Of a stretch of DNA of 16,813 nt, positions 1 through 6,715 are shown piece after piece (position 1 is the stretch's first letter; every line of letters begins with the position of its first letter). The position numbers and the translations under genes were made by a program. Location of the stretch: the NCBI GenBank assembly GCA_009702525.1, contig WLHW01000019.1, forward strand, positions 1 through 16,813, written 5' to 3'. The stretch is from Actinomycetota bacterium. Its GTDB lineage: Bacteria; Actinomycetota; Actinomycetes; Nanopelagicales; Nanopelagicaceae. Under the pieces are notes generated by a model, which was not told the DNA's origin, did not search any database, and saw nothing but the letters and a program-made list of their open reading frames with translations.

Positions 1-1530
1 GGTCGTAACGTAGTTATCGCTAAATCATTCGGCGCTCCAATCATCACAAATGATGGTGTGACAATTGCTAAAGAGATTGAACTCTCTGATCCAGTTGAAA
101 ACATGGGCGCACAGTTAGTTAAAGAAGTTGCAACTAAGACCAACGATGTTGCTGGTGATGGAACAACAACTGCGACCGTACTTGCACAGGCAATGGTCAA
201 AGAAGGAATCCGCAACTTAGCCGCTGGCGCACAGCCAATGGATATCAAAGCTGGAATCGAAGCGGCAGTTGCTGCAGTATCAGACAAACTTCGCGCACAA
301 GCAACACCAGTAAGTGGCAAGGCACAGATTGCCGATGTTGCAACTATCTCTGCTCAAGATCGCGCAATCGGAGATTTGATCTCTGAGGCAATGGATCGCG
401 TCGGCAAAGATGGCGTTATCACTGTAGAAGAAGCATCTACAACTGGTTTGGATCTGGAATTTACTGAAGGTATGCAGTTCGATAAGGGCTACATTTCTCC
501 ATACTTTGTAACAGATCAAGATCGTATGGAGTCAATCCTTGAAGATGCATACGTATTAATCTCAGCTGGAAAAATCTCTGCGCTCGCAGATTTGCTTCCT
601 ATTCTTGAGAAGGTATCTGCAGCATCAAAGCCACTATTAATCATCGCCGATGACATCGAAGGTGAAGCTCTATCTACGCTGGTTGTTAACCGTATGCGTG
701 GCGTCTTTGCCTCTGTTGCCGTTAAGGCACCCGGCTTTGGTGATCGTCGTAAAGCAATGTTGCAAGACATCGCAACACTTACTGGCGGACAAGTTATTTC
801 AGCTGAAGTAGGAATGAAGTTAGATGCTGCAACTCTTGAAGACCTAGGTCGCGCACGTCGCATCGTGGTCTCAAAGGATGCAACAACAATTATCGAAGGT
901 GCTGGAGACAAGGGAGCAGTTGCTGCTCGTGTTTCAGAGCTTCGTAAAGAGATTGAAAACTCTGACTCCTCATGGGATAAAGAGAAGTTGCAAGAGCGCG
1001 TAGCCAAGCTTGCTGGTGGCGTGTGCGTTATCAAAGTTGGTGCACACACTGAGGTTGAACTCAATGAAAAGAAGCACCGCCTTGAAGATGCGATCTCTGC
1101 AACTCGTGCAGCAGTTGAAGAAGGAATCGTTGTTGGCGGAGGCGCAGCACTTGTGCATGCAGCCGATGTTCTACAAGGCGATCTTGGCTTCACTGGCGAT
1201 AAAGCAGTAGGAGTTCGTTTAGTGCGCAAAGCATGTGATGAACCACTTCGCTGGATTGCAGAAAACGCAGGACTTGAAGGTTACGTAGTAGTTGCCAAGG
1301 TTCGTGCAATGAAAGATAACGAAGGCTTTAACGCTGCAACTGATGTCTATGGCGATCTTGCAAAAGATGGAGTCATCGATCCAGTTAAGGTAACGCGTTC
1401 AGCACTTGCTAACGCTGCATCTATCGCCGCAATGTTTATTACAACTGAAGCAGTTGTATTTGAACGTCCTGCCGATGCACCAGCTGAAGCTAATGGGCAT
1501 TCACATGGCCCAGGTGGACACTCTCACTAA
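1..1530 (+). CDS. groEL: Chaperonin GroEL (Hsp60), His-rich tail, 5' truncated by window edge
   Basis: ATP-driven double-ring chaperonin that folds cytosolic proteins together with GroES. The reading frame is open from base 1, and the first visible residues (GRNVVIAKSFGAP) align with E. coli GroEL from about residue 35, so roughly 34 N-terminal residues lie outside the window. The GTG at 58 is not the real start. Visible nucleotide-binding elements are TNDGVT (codons 16-21), AGDGTTTATVLAQ (51-63, catalytic Asp at 53) and the LEDA...GGGAAL block near codons 361-382, whose Asp363 matches E. coli Asp398. The 509 visible residues plus about 34 give the usual family length. The tail ends NGHSHGPGGHSH instead of a GGM repeat, as in actinobacterial GroEL1 proteins. 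The gene ends at a strong terminator, and the minus-strand whiB converges on it; groEL1 beside whiB3/whiD is a known actinobacterial arrangement. Identity is certain; the paralogue class is inferred from the tail and neighbours. Confidence 0.97.
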   Translation, partial: GRNVVIAKSFGAPIITNDGVTIAKEIELSDPVENMGAQLVKEVATKTNDVAGDGTTTATVLAQAMVKEGIRNLAAGAQPMDIKAGIEAAVAAVSDKLRAQATPVSGKAQIADVATISAQDRAIGDLISEAMDRVGKDGVITVEEASTTGLDLEFTEGMQFDKGYISPYFVTDQDRMESILEDAYVLISAGKISALADLLPILEKVSAASKPLLIIADDIEGEALSTLVVNRMRGVFASVAVKAPGFGDRRKAMLQDIATLTGGQVISAEVGMKLDAATLEDLGRARRIVVSKDATTIIEGAGDKGAVAARVSELRKEIENSDSSWDKEKLQERVAKLAGGVCVIKVGAHTEVELNEKKHRLEDAISATRAAVEEGIVVGGGAALVHAADVLQGDLGFTGDKAVGVRLVRKACDEPLRWIAENAGLEGYVVVAKVRAMKDNEGFNAATDVYGDLAKDGVIDPVKVTRSALANAASIAAMFITTEAVVFERPADAPAEANGHSHGPGGHSH

Positions 1531-1536
1531 TTGACA

Positions 1537-1571
1537 TAGAAAAGCCCCCGCATAATGCGGGGGCTTTTCTA
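1537..1571. terminator. Bidirectional intrinsic terminator between groEL and whiB
   Basis: A perfect 16-bp inverted repeat (1537-1552 paired with 1556-1571) surrounds a 3-nt loop. Its G+C core is GCCCCCGCA/TGCGGGGGC and its ends are A/T-rich. On the plus strand the core is followed by CTTTTCTATTT; on the minus strand the same symmetry gives CTTTTCTATG. It begins 6 bp after the groEL stop and lies past the whiB stop, so it can end both convergent transcripts. Confidence 0.92.
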
Positions 1572-1579
1572 TTTACCTC

Positions 1580-1600
1580 TTAACTCCGGAGGAGAGTTAA
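1580..1600 (-). terminator. Short hairpin just downstream of whiB, possible accessory terminator
   Basis: A 7-bp inverted repeat (TTAACTC at 1580-1586, GAGTTAA at 1594-1600) with a 7-nt loop starts 3 bp past the whiB stop codon. The stem is A/T-rich, and the run of Ts on the minus strand precedes it rather than follows it, so it is weak as a terminator alone. It may instead protect the whiB 3' end ahead of the strong hairpin at 1537-1571. Confidence 0.25.
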
Positions 1601-1603
1601 AAA

Positions 1604-1906
1604 CTATGACGCGTGAGAAATAGACGGTGTTAAAACTTTTCCAATCATCGCAAGACGGTCATCCTCAGATAATCCGCCCCAGATTCCATAAGGCTCTTGA
1701 ACTGCCAATGCATGTGTGCGGCATGCGAGCATGACTGGGCACGCGGCACATATAGCTTTAGCGGCATTTTCTCGGTTGCGACGTCGCGGACCACGTTCCC
1801 CATCTGGATGAAAAAACATCTCTGAAGGAAGGTCGCGGCAGCTGCCCTCGTACTGCCATTCCCATTCGTCAGCTACAGGACGAGGGAGTCGTGAAAGTTC
1901 AGCCAT
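1604..1906 (-). CDS. whiB: WhiB-family iron-sulfur transcriptional regulator, WhiB3/WhiD type
   Basis: A small actinobacterial regulator that binds a redox- and NO-sensitive [4Fe-4S] cluster; family members act by contacting the principal sigma factor. The open frame extends to an ATG at 1930, but the ATG at 1906 is preferred: the protein then begins MAELSRLPRPVADEWEWQ, matching the known WhiD/WhiB3 N-terminus, and a promoter lies immediately before it. From this start the protein has 100 residues. Four cysteines (23, 53, 56, 62) form the Wbl signature C-x29-C-x2-C-x5-C, followed by the GIWGG turn (residues 74-78) and a short C-terminal region that is not strongly basic, unlike the Arg-rich tails of many Wbl proteins. 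The FFHPDGERG segment is also typical of the WhiB3/WhiD branch. Converging groEL and nearby guaB match the whiB3/whiD neighbourhood. Family is certain; orthology to WhiB3/WhiD is likely. Confidence 0.93.
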   Translation of the reverse strand: MAELSRLPRPVADEWEWQYEGSCRDLPSEMFFHPDGERGPRRRNRENAAKAICAACPVMLACRTHALAVQEPYGIWGGLSEDDRLAMIGKVLTPSISHAS

Positions 1907-1912
1907 GTAGAC

Positions 1913-1941
1913 ACCATACAACCGCGCCACAGGTAGTTCAA
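1913..1941 (-). promoter_or_regulatory. Promoter of whiB giving a leaderless mRNA
   Basis: Read on the minus strand: -35 TTGAAC (1936-1941), a 17-bp spacer, -10 TATGGT (1913-1918), then 6 bp to the ATG whose A is at 1906. Transcription should therefore start at or next to the start codon. No Shine-Dalgarno sequence precedes that ATG. Both boxes resemble the sigma-70 consensus and the spacing is optimal. Confidence 0.62.
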
Positions 1942-1946
1942 CTACC
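1932..1946. promoter_or_regulatory. Perfect palindrome over the whiB -35, candidate operator
   Basis: GGTAGTTcAACTACC is a perfect 7-bp inverted repeat around a single base. It fully contains the whiB -35 box (1936-1941) and lies about 70 bp upstream of the preferred start of the divergent MerR gene. Its symmetry and position suit a dimeric repressor site. The protein that binds it is unknown; the adjacent MerR protein or another regulator are candidates. Confidence 0.45.
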
Positions 1947-2015
1947 AGACCAATGCGAGCCTCTCAGCACGGTTTTGGGGTGGCTTTCTCTCTCTGCAGG
2001 CGCAACGATAGGCAC

Positions 2016-2900
2016 ATGACGCCCAATGACGAGCTCTTAACGGTCTCTGCCGTTGCTCGCAGAATTGGGGTAGCGCCAGCAACACTGCGAACGTGGGATC
2101 GCCGTTATGGCTTAGGGCCTTCGCAGCATGAAGTTGGTAATCATCGAAAATATTCTTCGTTAGACCTCGCCAAGTTAATGGTGATGCGCAGACTTATTTC
2201 AAGTGGCGTCTCAGCCTGTGATGCTGCTGAGAGCGCAAAGAGTTTTCACGGTTTGCTTGAGACTGACGTTACTACACCTGAAATCACAGATGCAGAGGAA
2301 CTCGTTTCTATATTGTATAAAGCTGCGAAGAAATTAGATATTACATTTCTTGAGAGTGAATTACGAAAGCATGTCACTAAAAATGGTGTTGTTTCAACGT
2401 GGTCTCAAGTCATTGCCCCACTGCTCTTTCTCGTTGGCAAGTATTGGGAAGAAACAGGCAAGGGAGTTGATGTTGAGCATGTATTGACCGAGACGCTCAT
2501 TCGTATCTTGCGTGAACCTCTCGATGTCATTAAAGAACCACTCAATGCACGTCCCGTATTGCTGGCTTCAATTGGTGAAGAGCTGCACTGCCTTGCTTTG
2601 CATGCATTAGCTGCAGCACTTGCCGAACGCAGAATTGAAACTCATTTCTTAGGTGCGCGGACTCCGCTAGATGCGATTTCAGCAATGGTGGTTCGTACTG
2701 CCCCACCAGCAGTTTTTCTCTGGGCACAGTTGCAAGAGAATGCTGATCCTGACTACTTCAGAGAACTTCCCGTAGTGCGACCAGCACCACGCATTGTTAT
2801 CGGGGGACCCGGTTGGAAGCTCAACGACTGTGGCGCAGTAGTGGTGGCCACGGATTTATCACATGCCTGCCTTGAAATTGAGCGTGCAGTAGGCCTCTAA
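2016..2900 (+). CDS. MerR-type regulator with cobalamin-binding domain (CarH/LitR-like)
   Basis: A predicted DNA-binding protein sensing adenosylcobalamin, possibly as a light receptor. The frame opens at an ATG at 1953, but the ATG at 2016 is preferred because the MerR helix-turn-helix starts at once (LLTVSAVARRIGVAP, residues 7-21) and the extra 21 residues look unstructured. The resulting 294 residues are close to the roughly 285 of Thermus CarH. Domain order: MerR HTH (about 7-75, with RTWDRRYG and the wing GNHRKYSSLDL), a four-helix cobalamin cap (about 90-170), and a Rossmann-type B12 domain (about 180-294). The cap has W144-x9-E154-H155, exactly the W-x9-EH signature of CarH that covers the adenosyl group. 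The B12 domain has GEELH with His191 at the place of the lower cobalt ligand (CarH GERH), but Ala194 replaces the following glycine; VIGGPG is the later glycine loop. It is divergent from whiB, with guaB 40 bp downstream. No convincing -10 or Shine-Dalgarno was found. Architecture is firm; light sensing is inference. Confidence 0.85.
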   Translation: MTPNDELLTVSAVARRIGVAPATLRTWDRRYGLGPSQHEVGNHRKYSSLDLAKLMVMRRLISSGVSACDAAESAKSFHGLLETDVTTPEITDAEELVSILYKAAKKLDITFLESELRKHVTKNGVVSTWSQVIAPLLFLVGKYWEETGKGVDVEHVLTETLIRILREPLDVIKEPLNARPVLLASIGEELHCLALHALAAALAERRIETHFLGARTPLDAISAMVVRTAPPAVFLWAQLQENADPDYFRELPVVRPAPRIVIGGPGWKLNDCGAVVVATDLSHACLEIERAVGL

Positions 2901-2909
2901 AAGCCCCGA

Positions 2910-2915
2910 TAGACT
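2910..2915 (+). promoter_or_regulatory. Candidate -10 box for the guaB operon
   Basis: TAGACT fits the actinobacterial TANNNT -10 form and sits in the octamer ATAGACTT, which also occurs in the pcrA promoter (8141-8148). It would place the transcript start near 2922, giving a leader of about 20 nt that includes the guaB ribosome site. No good -35 is visible. Confidence 0.42.
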
Positions 2916-2927
2916 TCCCACCTTACG

Positions 2928-2935
2928 AGAGGGGG
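2928..2935 (+). promoter_or_regulatory. Strong Shine-Dalgarno of guaB
   Basis: GAGAGGGGG followed by TCCTG lies immediately before the ATG at 2941. It is one of the clearest ribosome sites in the window, in contrast to the leaderless or unled starts elsewhere, and it fixes the guaB start. Confidence 0.7.
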
Positions 2936-2940
2936 TCCTG

Positions 2941-4056
2941 ATGAGCGATAGCGACAAGATTGCAATGCTGGGGCTCACCTATGACGATGTCCTGCTTTTG
3001 CCTGATGCCTCCGAAGTTGTTCCATCAGAGGTAGATACATCTACGCAGTTAACTCGAAACATAACTCTTGCCATCCCTCTTATTTCATCGGCAATGGATA
3101 CCGTTACTGAATCGGCTATGGCAATTGCTATGGCTAAAGCGGGCGGAATTGGAATCATTCACCGAAATCTTCCGATAGCTGATCAAGTAACACATGTAAA
3201 GCTAGTTAAGAATGTTGGTTTAGCTGGAGCCGCTGTTGGTGTTGGTGATGATGGTTTTGCCCGCGCCCAAGCATTAATTGAGGCCGGCGTGGATGTAGTA
3301 GTTGTTGATACTGCGCACGGTCACCATCGCGCAGTACTCGATGCAATTGAGCGAATTAAGAAGTTTTCACCAGCTACTGAAATTATCGGCGGCAATATTG
3401 CAACGCGTGCCGGTGCCCAAGCGTTAATCAATGCCGGTGCAGATGCCGTCAAAGTTGGTGTTGGTCCTGGTTCGATTTGTACAACGCGAATTGTTGCAGG
3501 TGTTGGTGTTCCACAAATTACTGCGATCATGGAAGCGGCTAAAGCATGTAATAAAGCCGGTATCCCATTAATTGCCGATGGAGGACTCCAATATTCAGGT
3601 GACATAGTTAAAGCGATTGTTGCTGGTGCCAACTCTGTCATGTTGGGATCATTACTTGCTGGTTGCCAAGAGTCCCCGGGCGAACTCGTTGAGATTAAAG
3701 GTGTGAAATATAAGGCTTATCGTGGAATGGGTTCATTGGGTGCCATGCAATCCCGCGGTGAACAAAAATCGTATTCCAAAGATCGCTACATGCAAGACGA
3801 TGTTTTATCTGAAGACAAACTTGTTCCCGAAGGCATCGAAGGCAAAGTCATTTTCCGTGGAAGCGTTGAAGATGTTGTGCATCAATTAGTTGGTGGCCTG
3901 CGTTCTGGAATGGGCTATGCAGGAGCACCTGACATTCAGACACTTCGCCGTGAAGGTCGCTTGATTCAAATTACTGCAGCGGGTTTACAGGAAAGTCACC
4001 CACACGATGTTGCCCATGTTGCCGATGCACCTAACTACCAGCAGAGAGGCCGCTGA
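2941..4056 (+). CDS. guaB: IMP dehydrogenase lacking the CBS (Bateman) domain
   Basis: Oxidises IMP to XMP with NAD+, the first committed step to GMP; cytosolic, tetrameric family. The TIM barrel is complete: N-terminal LTYDDVLLLPD (12-22) and SSAMDTVTE (49-57), the catalytic loop GVGPGSICTTR with Cys180, IADGG (near 211), the YRGMGSLGAM loop, the mobile flap with the Arg282-Tyr283 dyad and LVPEGIEG, and the C-terminal ESHPHDV. At 371 residues it is about 120 shorter than typical bacterial IMPDHs near 490. The loss lies at residues 88-96: HVKLVKN runs straight into VGLAGAAVG where E. coli carries two CBS motifs. The barrel reads through without frame disruption, so this is a domain loss and not a pseudogene. 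The stop overlaps the guaB3 ATG by one base (TGATG), suggesting translational coupling. Without CBS motifs, allosteric control by ATP/GTP through that domain should be absent; naturally CBS-less IMPDHs are known elsewhere (Borrelia, Cryptosporidium). Confidence 0.96.
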   Translation: MSDSDKIAMLGLTYDDVLLLPDASEVVPSEVDTSTQLTRNITLAIPLISSAMDTVTESAMAIAMAKAGGIGIIHRNLPIADQVTHVKLVKNVGLAGAAVGVGDDGFARAQALIEAGVDVVVVDTAHGHHRAVLDAIERIKKFSPATEIIGGNIATRAGAQALINAGADAVKVGVGPGSICTTRIVAGVGVPQITAIMEAAKACNKAGIPLIADGGLQYSGDIVKAIVAGANSVMLGSLLAGCQESPGELVEIKGVKYKAYRGMGSLGAMQSRGEQKSYSKDRYMQDDVLSEDKLVPEGIEGKVIFRGSVEDVVHQLVGGLRSGMGYAGAPDIQTLRREGRLIQITAAGLQESHPHDVAHVADAPNYQQRGR

Positions 4057-5168
4057 TGAGCGAGATCGAGATTGCCCCTGGAAAGCGTGCCAGAACTGCG
4101 TATTCCTTTGACGATATTGCAATTGTGCCAAGCCGTCGTACCCGAGACCCTGAAGAGGTTTCTACCTCGTGGCAGATCGATGCCTATAAATTTGATTTGC
4201 CTATGTTGGCAGCGCCTATGGACTCAGTTGTTTCGCCAGAAACTGCGATTGAAATTGGTCGCTTAGGTGGCGTTGGAGTATTAAATCTTGAGGGTCTGTG
4301 GACTCGATATGAGGATCCACGTATTCCATTAGGTGAAATCGCTTCGATGCCAGATAAGCATGCAACTAAGCGCATGCAAGAGATTTATAACGCACCAATT
4401 CGCCCAGAGCTCATTAAAGAGCGCATCCAACAAATTCGCCAAGCCGGCGTAACAGTTGCAGCCTCGCTATCACCTGCCCGCACTGCGCAGCTGCATAAAG
4501 CCGTTATCGATGCCGGTGTCGACATCTTTGTTATTCGCGGAACAACTGTGAGCGCTGAACATGTTGCTGCCGAGACTGAAGCCCTTAATTTAAAAAAGTT
4601 TATTTATGAACTCGATGTTCCAGTTATTGTTGGTGGAGTAGCTACTGCAACTGCTGCCCTTCACTTAATGCGTGCCGGTGCTGCAGGAGTTCTTGTTGGT
4701 TTTGGTGGAGGTGCAACACATACAACTCGCAAAGTTCTGGGCATTGAAGTTCCTATGGCATCGGCTGTTGCCGAAGTTGCATCTGCGCGCCGTGAATATT
4801 TAGATGAATCAGGTGGCCGCTATGTTCATGTCATCGCCGATGGAGCAGTTGGTCGCAGTGGAGATATTGCAAAGGCAATTGCTTGTGGCGCAGATGCGGT
4901 CATGATGGGTTCACCACTTGCAAAAGCCGTTGAAGCTCCTGGGCTCGGTTGGCACTGGGGATCTGAGGCTCACCACCAAGTTTTGCCACGTGGAGAACGT
5001 GTTGCCGTTGGAACCGTCGGAACTTTAGAAGAGATTTTGCTCGGCCCATCACACACATCTGATGGTTCAATGAATCTCTTTGGTGCTCTACGTCGGGCAA
5101 TGGCGACATGCGGATATTCAGATGTTAAAGAGTTTCAGCGCGTAGAGGTACTTATTCACCGTGCCTAA
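4056..5168 (+). CDS. guaB3: GuaB3-family IMP dehydrogenase-related protein
   Basis: A member of the IMPDH/GMP reductase barrel superfamily of the GuaB3 subgroup, a conserved second IMPDH-like gene in actinobacteria. The 370-residue length is normal for GuaB3, which never has CBS motifs. Visible are YSFDDIAIVPSRRTR (16-30), LAAPMDSVVSPE (51-62), the phosphate-site VIADGAVGRSGDIAKAIACGADAVMMG near 260-285, and an end in FQRVEVLIHRA. The IMPDH catalytic-loop equivalent reads GGGATHTTRK, with His222 where canonical IMPDH has the nucleophilic cysteine, and the Arg-Tyr flap is absent. It therefore probably does not catalyse the standard covalent reaction, although some GuaB3 proteins, such as cyanobacterial ones, have been reported active. 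It overlaps guaB by 1 bp and guaA by 8 bp. Alternative roles: partner or modulator of GuaB, or a related reaction. Family certain, function open. Confidence 0.93.
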   Translation: MSEIEIAPGKRARTAYSFDDIAIVPSRRTRDPEEVSTSWQIDAYKFDLPMLAAPMDSVVSPETAIEIGRLGGVGVLNLEGLWTRYEDPRIPLGEIASMPDKHATKRMQEIYNAPIRPELIKERIQQIRQAGVTVAASLSPARTAQLHKAVIDAGVDIFVIRGTTVSAEHVAAETEALNLKKFIYELDVPVIVGGVATATAALHLMRAGAAGVLVGFGGGATHTTRKVLGIEVPMASAVAEVASARREYLDESGGRYVHVIADGAVGRSGDIAKAIACGADAVMMGSPLAKAVEAPGLGWHWGSEAHHQVLPRGERVAVGTVGTLEEILLGPSHTSDGSMNLFGALRRAMATCGYSDVKEFQRVEVLIHRA

Positions 5169-6711
5169 ATCACATGGTGTACTCGTAGTCGATTTTGGTG
5201 CGCAGTACGCCCAGTTAATTGCACGCCGCGTTCGAGAGGCACATGTCTACTCTGAAATCGTTCCATCAAGCATTACGGCAGCAGAGATAAAGGCTAAGAA
5301 CCCGTCAGCCATCATTCTCTCTGGTGGCCCGTCAAGTGTGTATGCCGAGAATGCTCCAGTGATAGATCCAGCGATCTTTGAACTTGGCATCCCAACTTTT
5401 GGTATCTGTTATGGATTTCAAGCTATGGCTGCCGCCTTAGGTGGAGTTGTTAGTCAGACCGGAAAGTCAGAGTTTGGTCGCACTAATGTAACTACTGCAG
5501 GTGCTTCAAAAATTTTCACATCTTTGCCAACACAGCAACGAGTCTGGATGTCACATGGTGATGCGGTTACTAGCGCACCTCTTGGATTTACTATTTGCGC
5601 AACGACGGCAGATACGCCAATAGCAGCCTTTGAAAATGAATCAGGATTATTAGCTGGTGTTCAGTTTCACCCAGAGGTTTTGCACTCTGAACACGGCCAA
5701 GCCATTTTGCGTAACTGGTTAGTCAATATCGCTCAGTGTGATGCAACGTGGACTACAGTAAATATTGCCGAGACTGAAATAGCTAAAGCTAAAGCTGCGA
5801 TTGGTGATAAGCGCGTTATCTGTGGTTTATCTGGCGGAGTCGATTCAGCAGTTGCTGCGGCAATCATTCAACGTGCAGTTGGTAACCAACTCACATGCGT
5901 CTTTGTCGATCACGGACTTTTGCGAAAAGGTGAAGCTGAGCAAGTCGAGCGTGACTTTGTCGCTTCAACCGGTGTTAATTTAGTAGTTGTTGATGCTAAA
6001 GATGTTTTTCTTACGTCACTAAAAGGAGTCACCGATCCTGAAGAAAAGCGAAAGATAATTGGACGTGAATTTATTCGCGCTTTTGAAAAAGCTGCACGTG
6101 ATATTGCATCCGGTGGTGAAGTTGAGTTTTTAGTACAGGGCACGCTTTATCCAGACGTAGTTGAGTCTGGGGGAGGAACTGGAACCGCAAATATCAAGTC
6201 ACATCACAATGTTGGTGGCTTGCCAGATGATTTGAAGTTTTCATTAATTGAACCACTTCGTACTTTATTTAAAGATGAAGTTCGTTTAGTCGGTCTAGAA
6301 CTTGGTCTACCTGAAGAGATTATTTGGCGCCAACCTTTCCCAGGACCAGGTCTTGGAATTCGAATCGTGGGTGAAGTCACGCAAGCCCGCTTGGATTTAT
6401 TGCGTGAAGCCGATGCGATAGCTCGTTTTGAGCTTAAGGCTGCTGGATTAGATCGTGAGATTTGGCAGTGTCCGGTTGTCCTGCTGGCAGAGGTCCGATC
6501 TGTAGGCGTGCAGGGCGATGGTCGTACCTATGGACATCCAATAGTTTTGCGCCCAGTCTCTAGTGAAGATGCTATGACTGCAGATTGGTCGAGAGTTCCC
6601 TATGAAGTTCTTGAGAAAATCTCAACTCGCATTACTAACGAAGTGCGCGAAGTCAACCGAGTCGTGTTAGATATAACTAGTAAGCCACCTGGCACAATCG
6701 AATGGGAATAG
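5161..6711 (+). CDS. guaA: GMP synthase (glutamine-hydrolysing)
   Basis: Converts XMP to GMP using ATP and ammonia from glutamine, completing the pathway begun by GuaB. The start is GTG at 5161, 8 bp inside guaB3; it gives MPKSHGVLVVDFGAQYAQL, the expected N-terminus, and no other start fits. A GAGG about 12 bp upstream is distant for a ribosome site, so coupling to guaB3 translation is likely. The class I glutamine amidotransferase domain (about 5-195) has the triad Cys83 (GICYGFQ), His170 and Glu172 (FHPEVLHSEHG). The ATP pyrophosphatase domain carries the loop SGGVDS at 224-229, and the C-terminal dimerisation domain has PFPGPGLGIRIVGE and ends GTIEWE. The 516-residue length is normal. Nothing is missing. 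The cyclophilin gene follows after 4 bp. Confidence 0.98.
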   Translation: MPKSHGVLVVDFGAQYAQLIARRVREAHVYSEIVPSSITAAEIKAKNPSAIILSGGPSSVYAENAPVIDPAIFELGIPTFGICYGFQAMAAALGGVVSQTGKSEFGRTNVTTAGASKIFTSLPTQQRVWMSHGDAVTSAPLGFTICATTADTPIAAFENESGLLAGVQFHPEVLHSEHGQAILRNWLVNIAQCDATWTTVNIAETEIAKAKAAIGDKRVICGLSGGVDSAVAAAIIQRAVGNQLTCVFVDHGLLRKGEAEQVERDFVASTGVNLVVVDAKDVFLTSLKGVTDPEEKRKIIGREFIRAFEKAARDIASGGEVEFLVQGTLYPDVVESGGGTGTANIKSHHNVGGLPDDLKFSLIEPLRTLFKDEVRLVGLELGLPEEIIWRQPFPGPGLGIRIVGEVTQARLDLLREADAIARFELKAAGLDREIWQCPVVLLAEVRSVGVQGDGRTYGHPIVLRPVSSEDAMTADWSRVPYEVLEKISTRITNEVREVNRVVLDITSKPPGTIEWE

Positions 6712-6715
6712 ATCA

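Noticed and set aside
58..60. GTG as the groEL start
   Set aside because: Residues encoded upstream (GRNVVIAKSFGAP...) are conserved GroEL sequence in the same open frame, so the gene begins before the window.
516..1229. 237-codon minus-strand open frame inside groEL
   Set aside because: Ser/Thr/Ala/Pro-rich composition, no recognisable motif, and it lies wholly antisense to a highly conserved gene; it is a codon-usage shadow.
1953..2015. N-terminal extension of the MerR-type protein from the ATG at 1953
   Set aside because: The 21 extra residues precede a complete MerR helix-turn-helix and look unlike any domain; the ATG at 2016 gives the usual family length. Without transcript data this is not fully excluded.
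2004..2015. AACGAT or TAGGCA as a -10 box of the MerR-type gene
   Set aside because: AACGAT is a poor match, and TAGGCA would place the transcript start after the ATG. No promoter is called for this gene.
3321..3641. 106-codon minus-strand open frame inside guaB
   Set aside because: Shadow of the IMPDH barrel; low-complexity Ala/Pro/Ile composition and no support.
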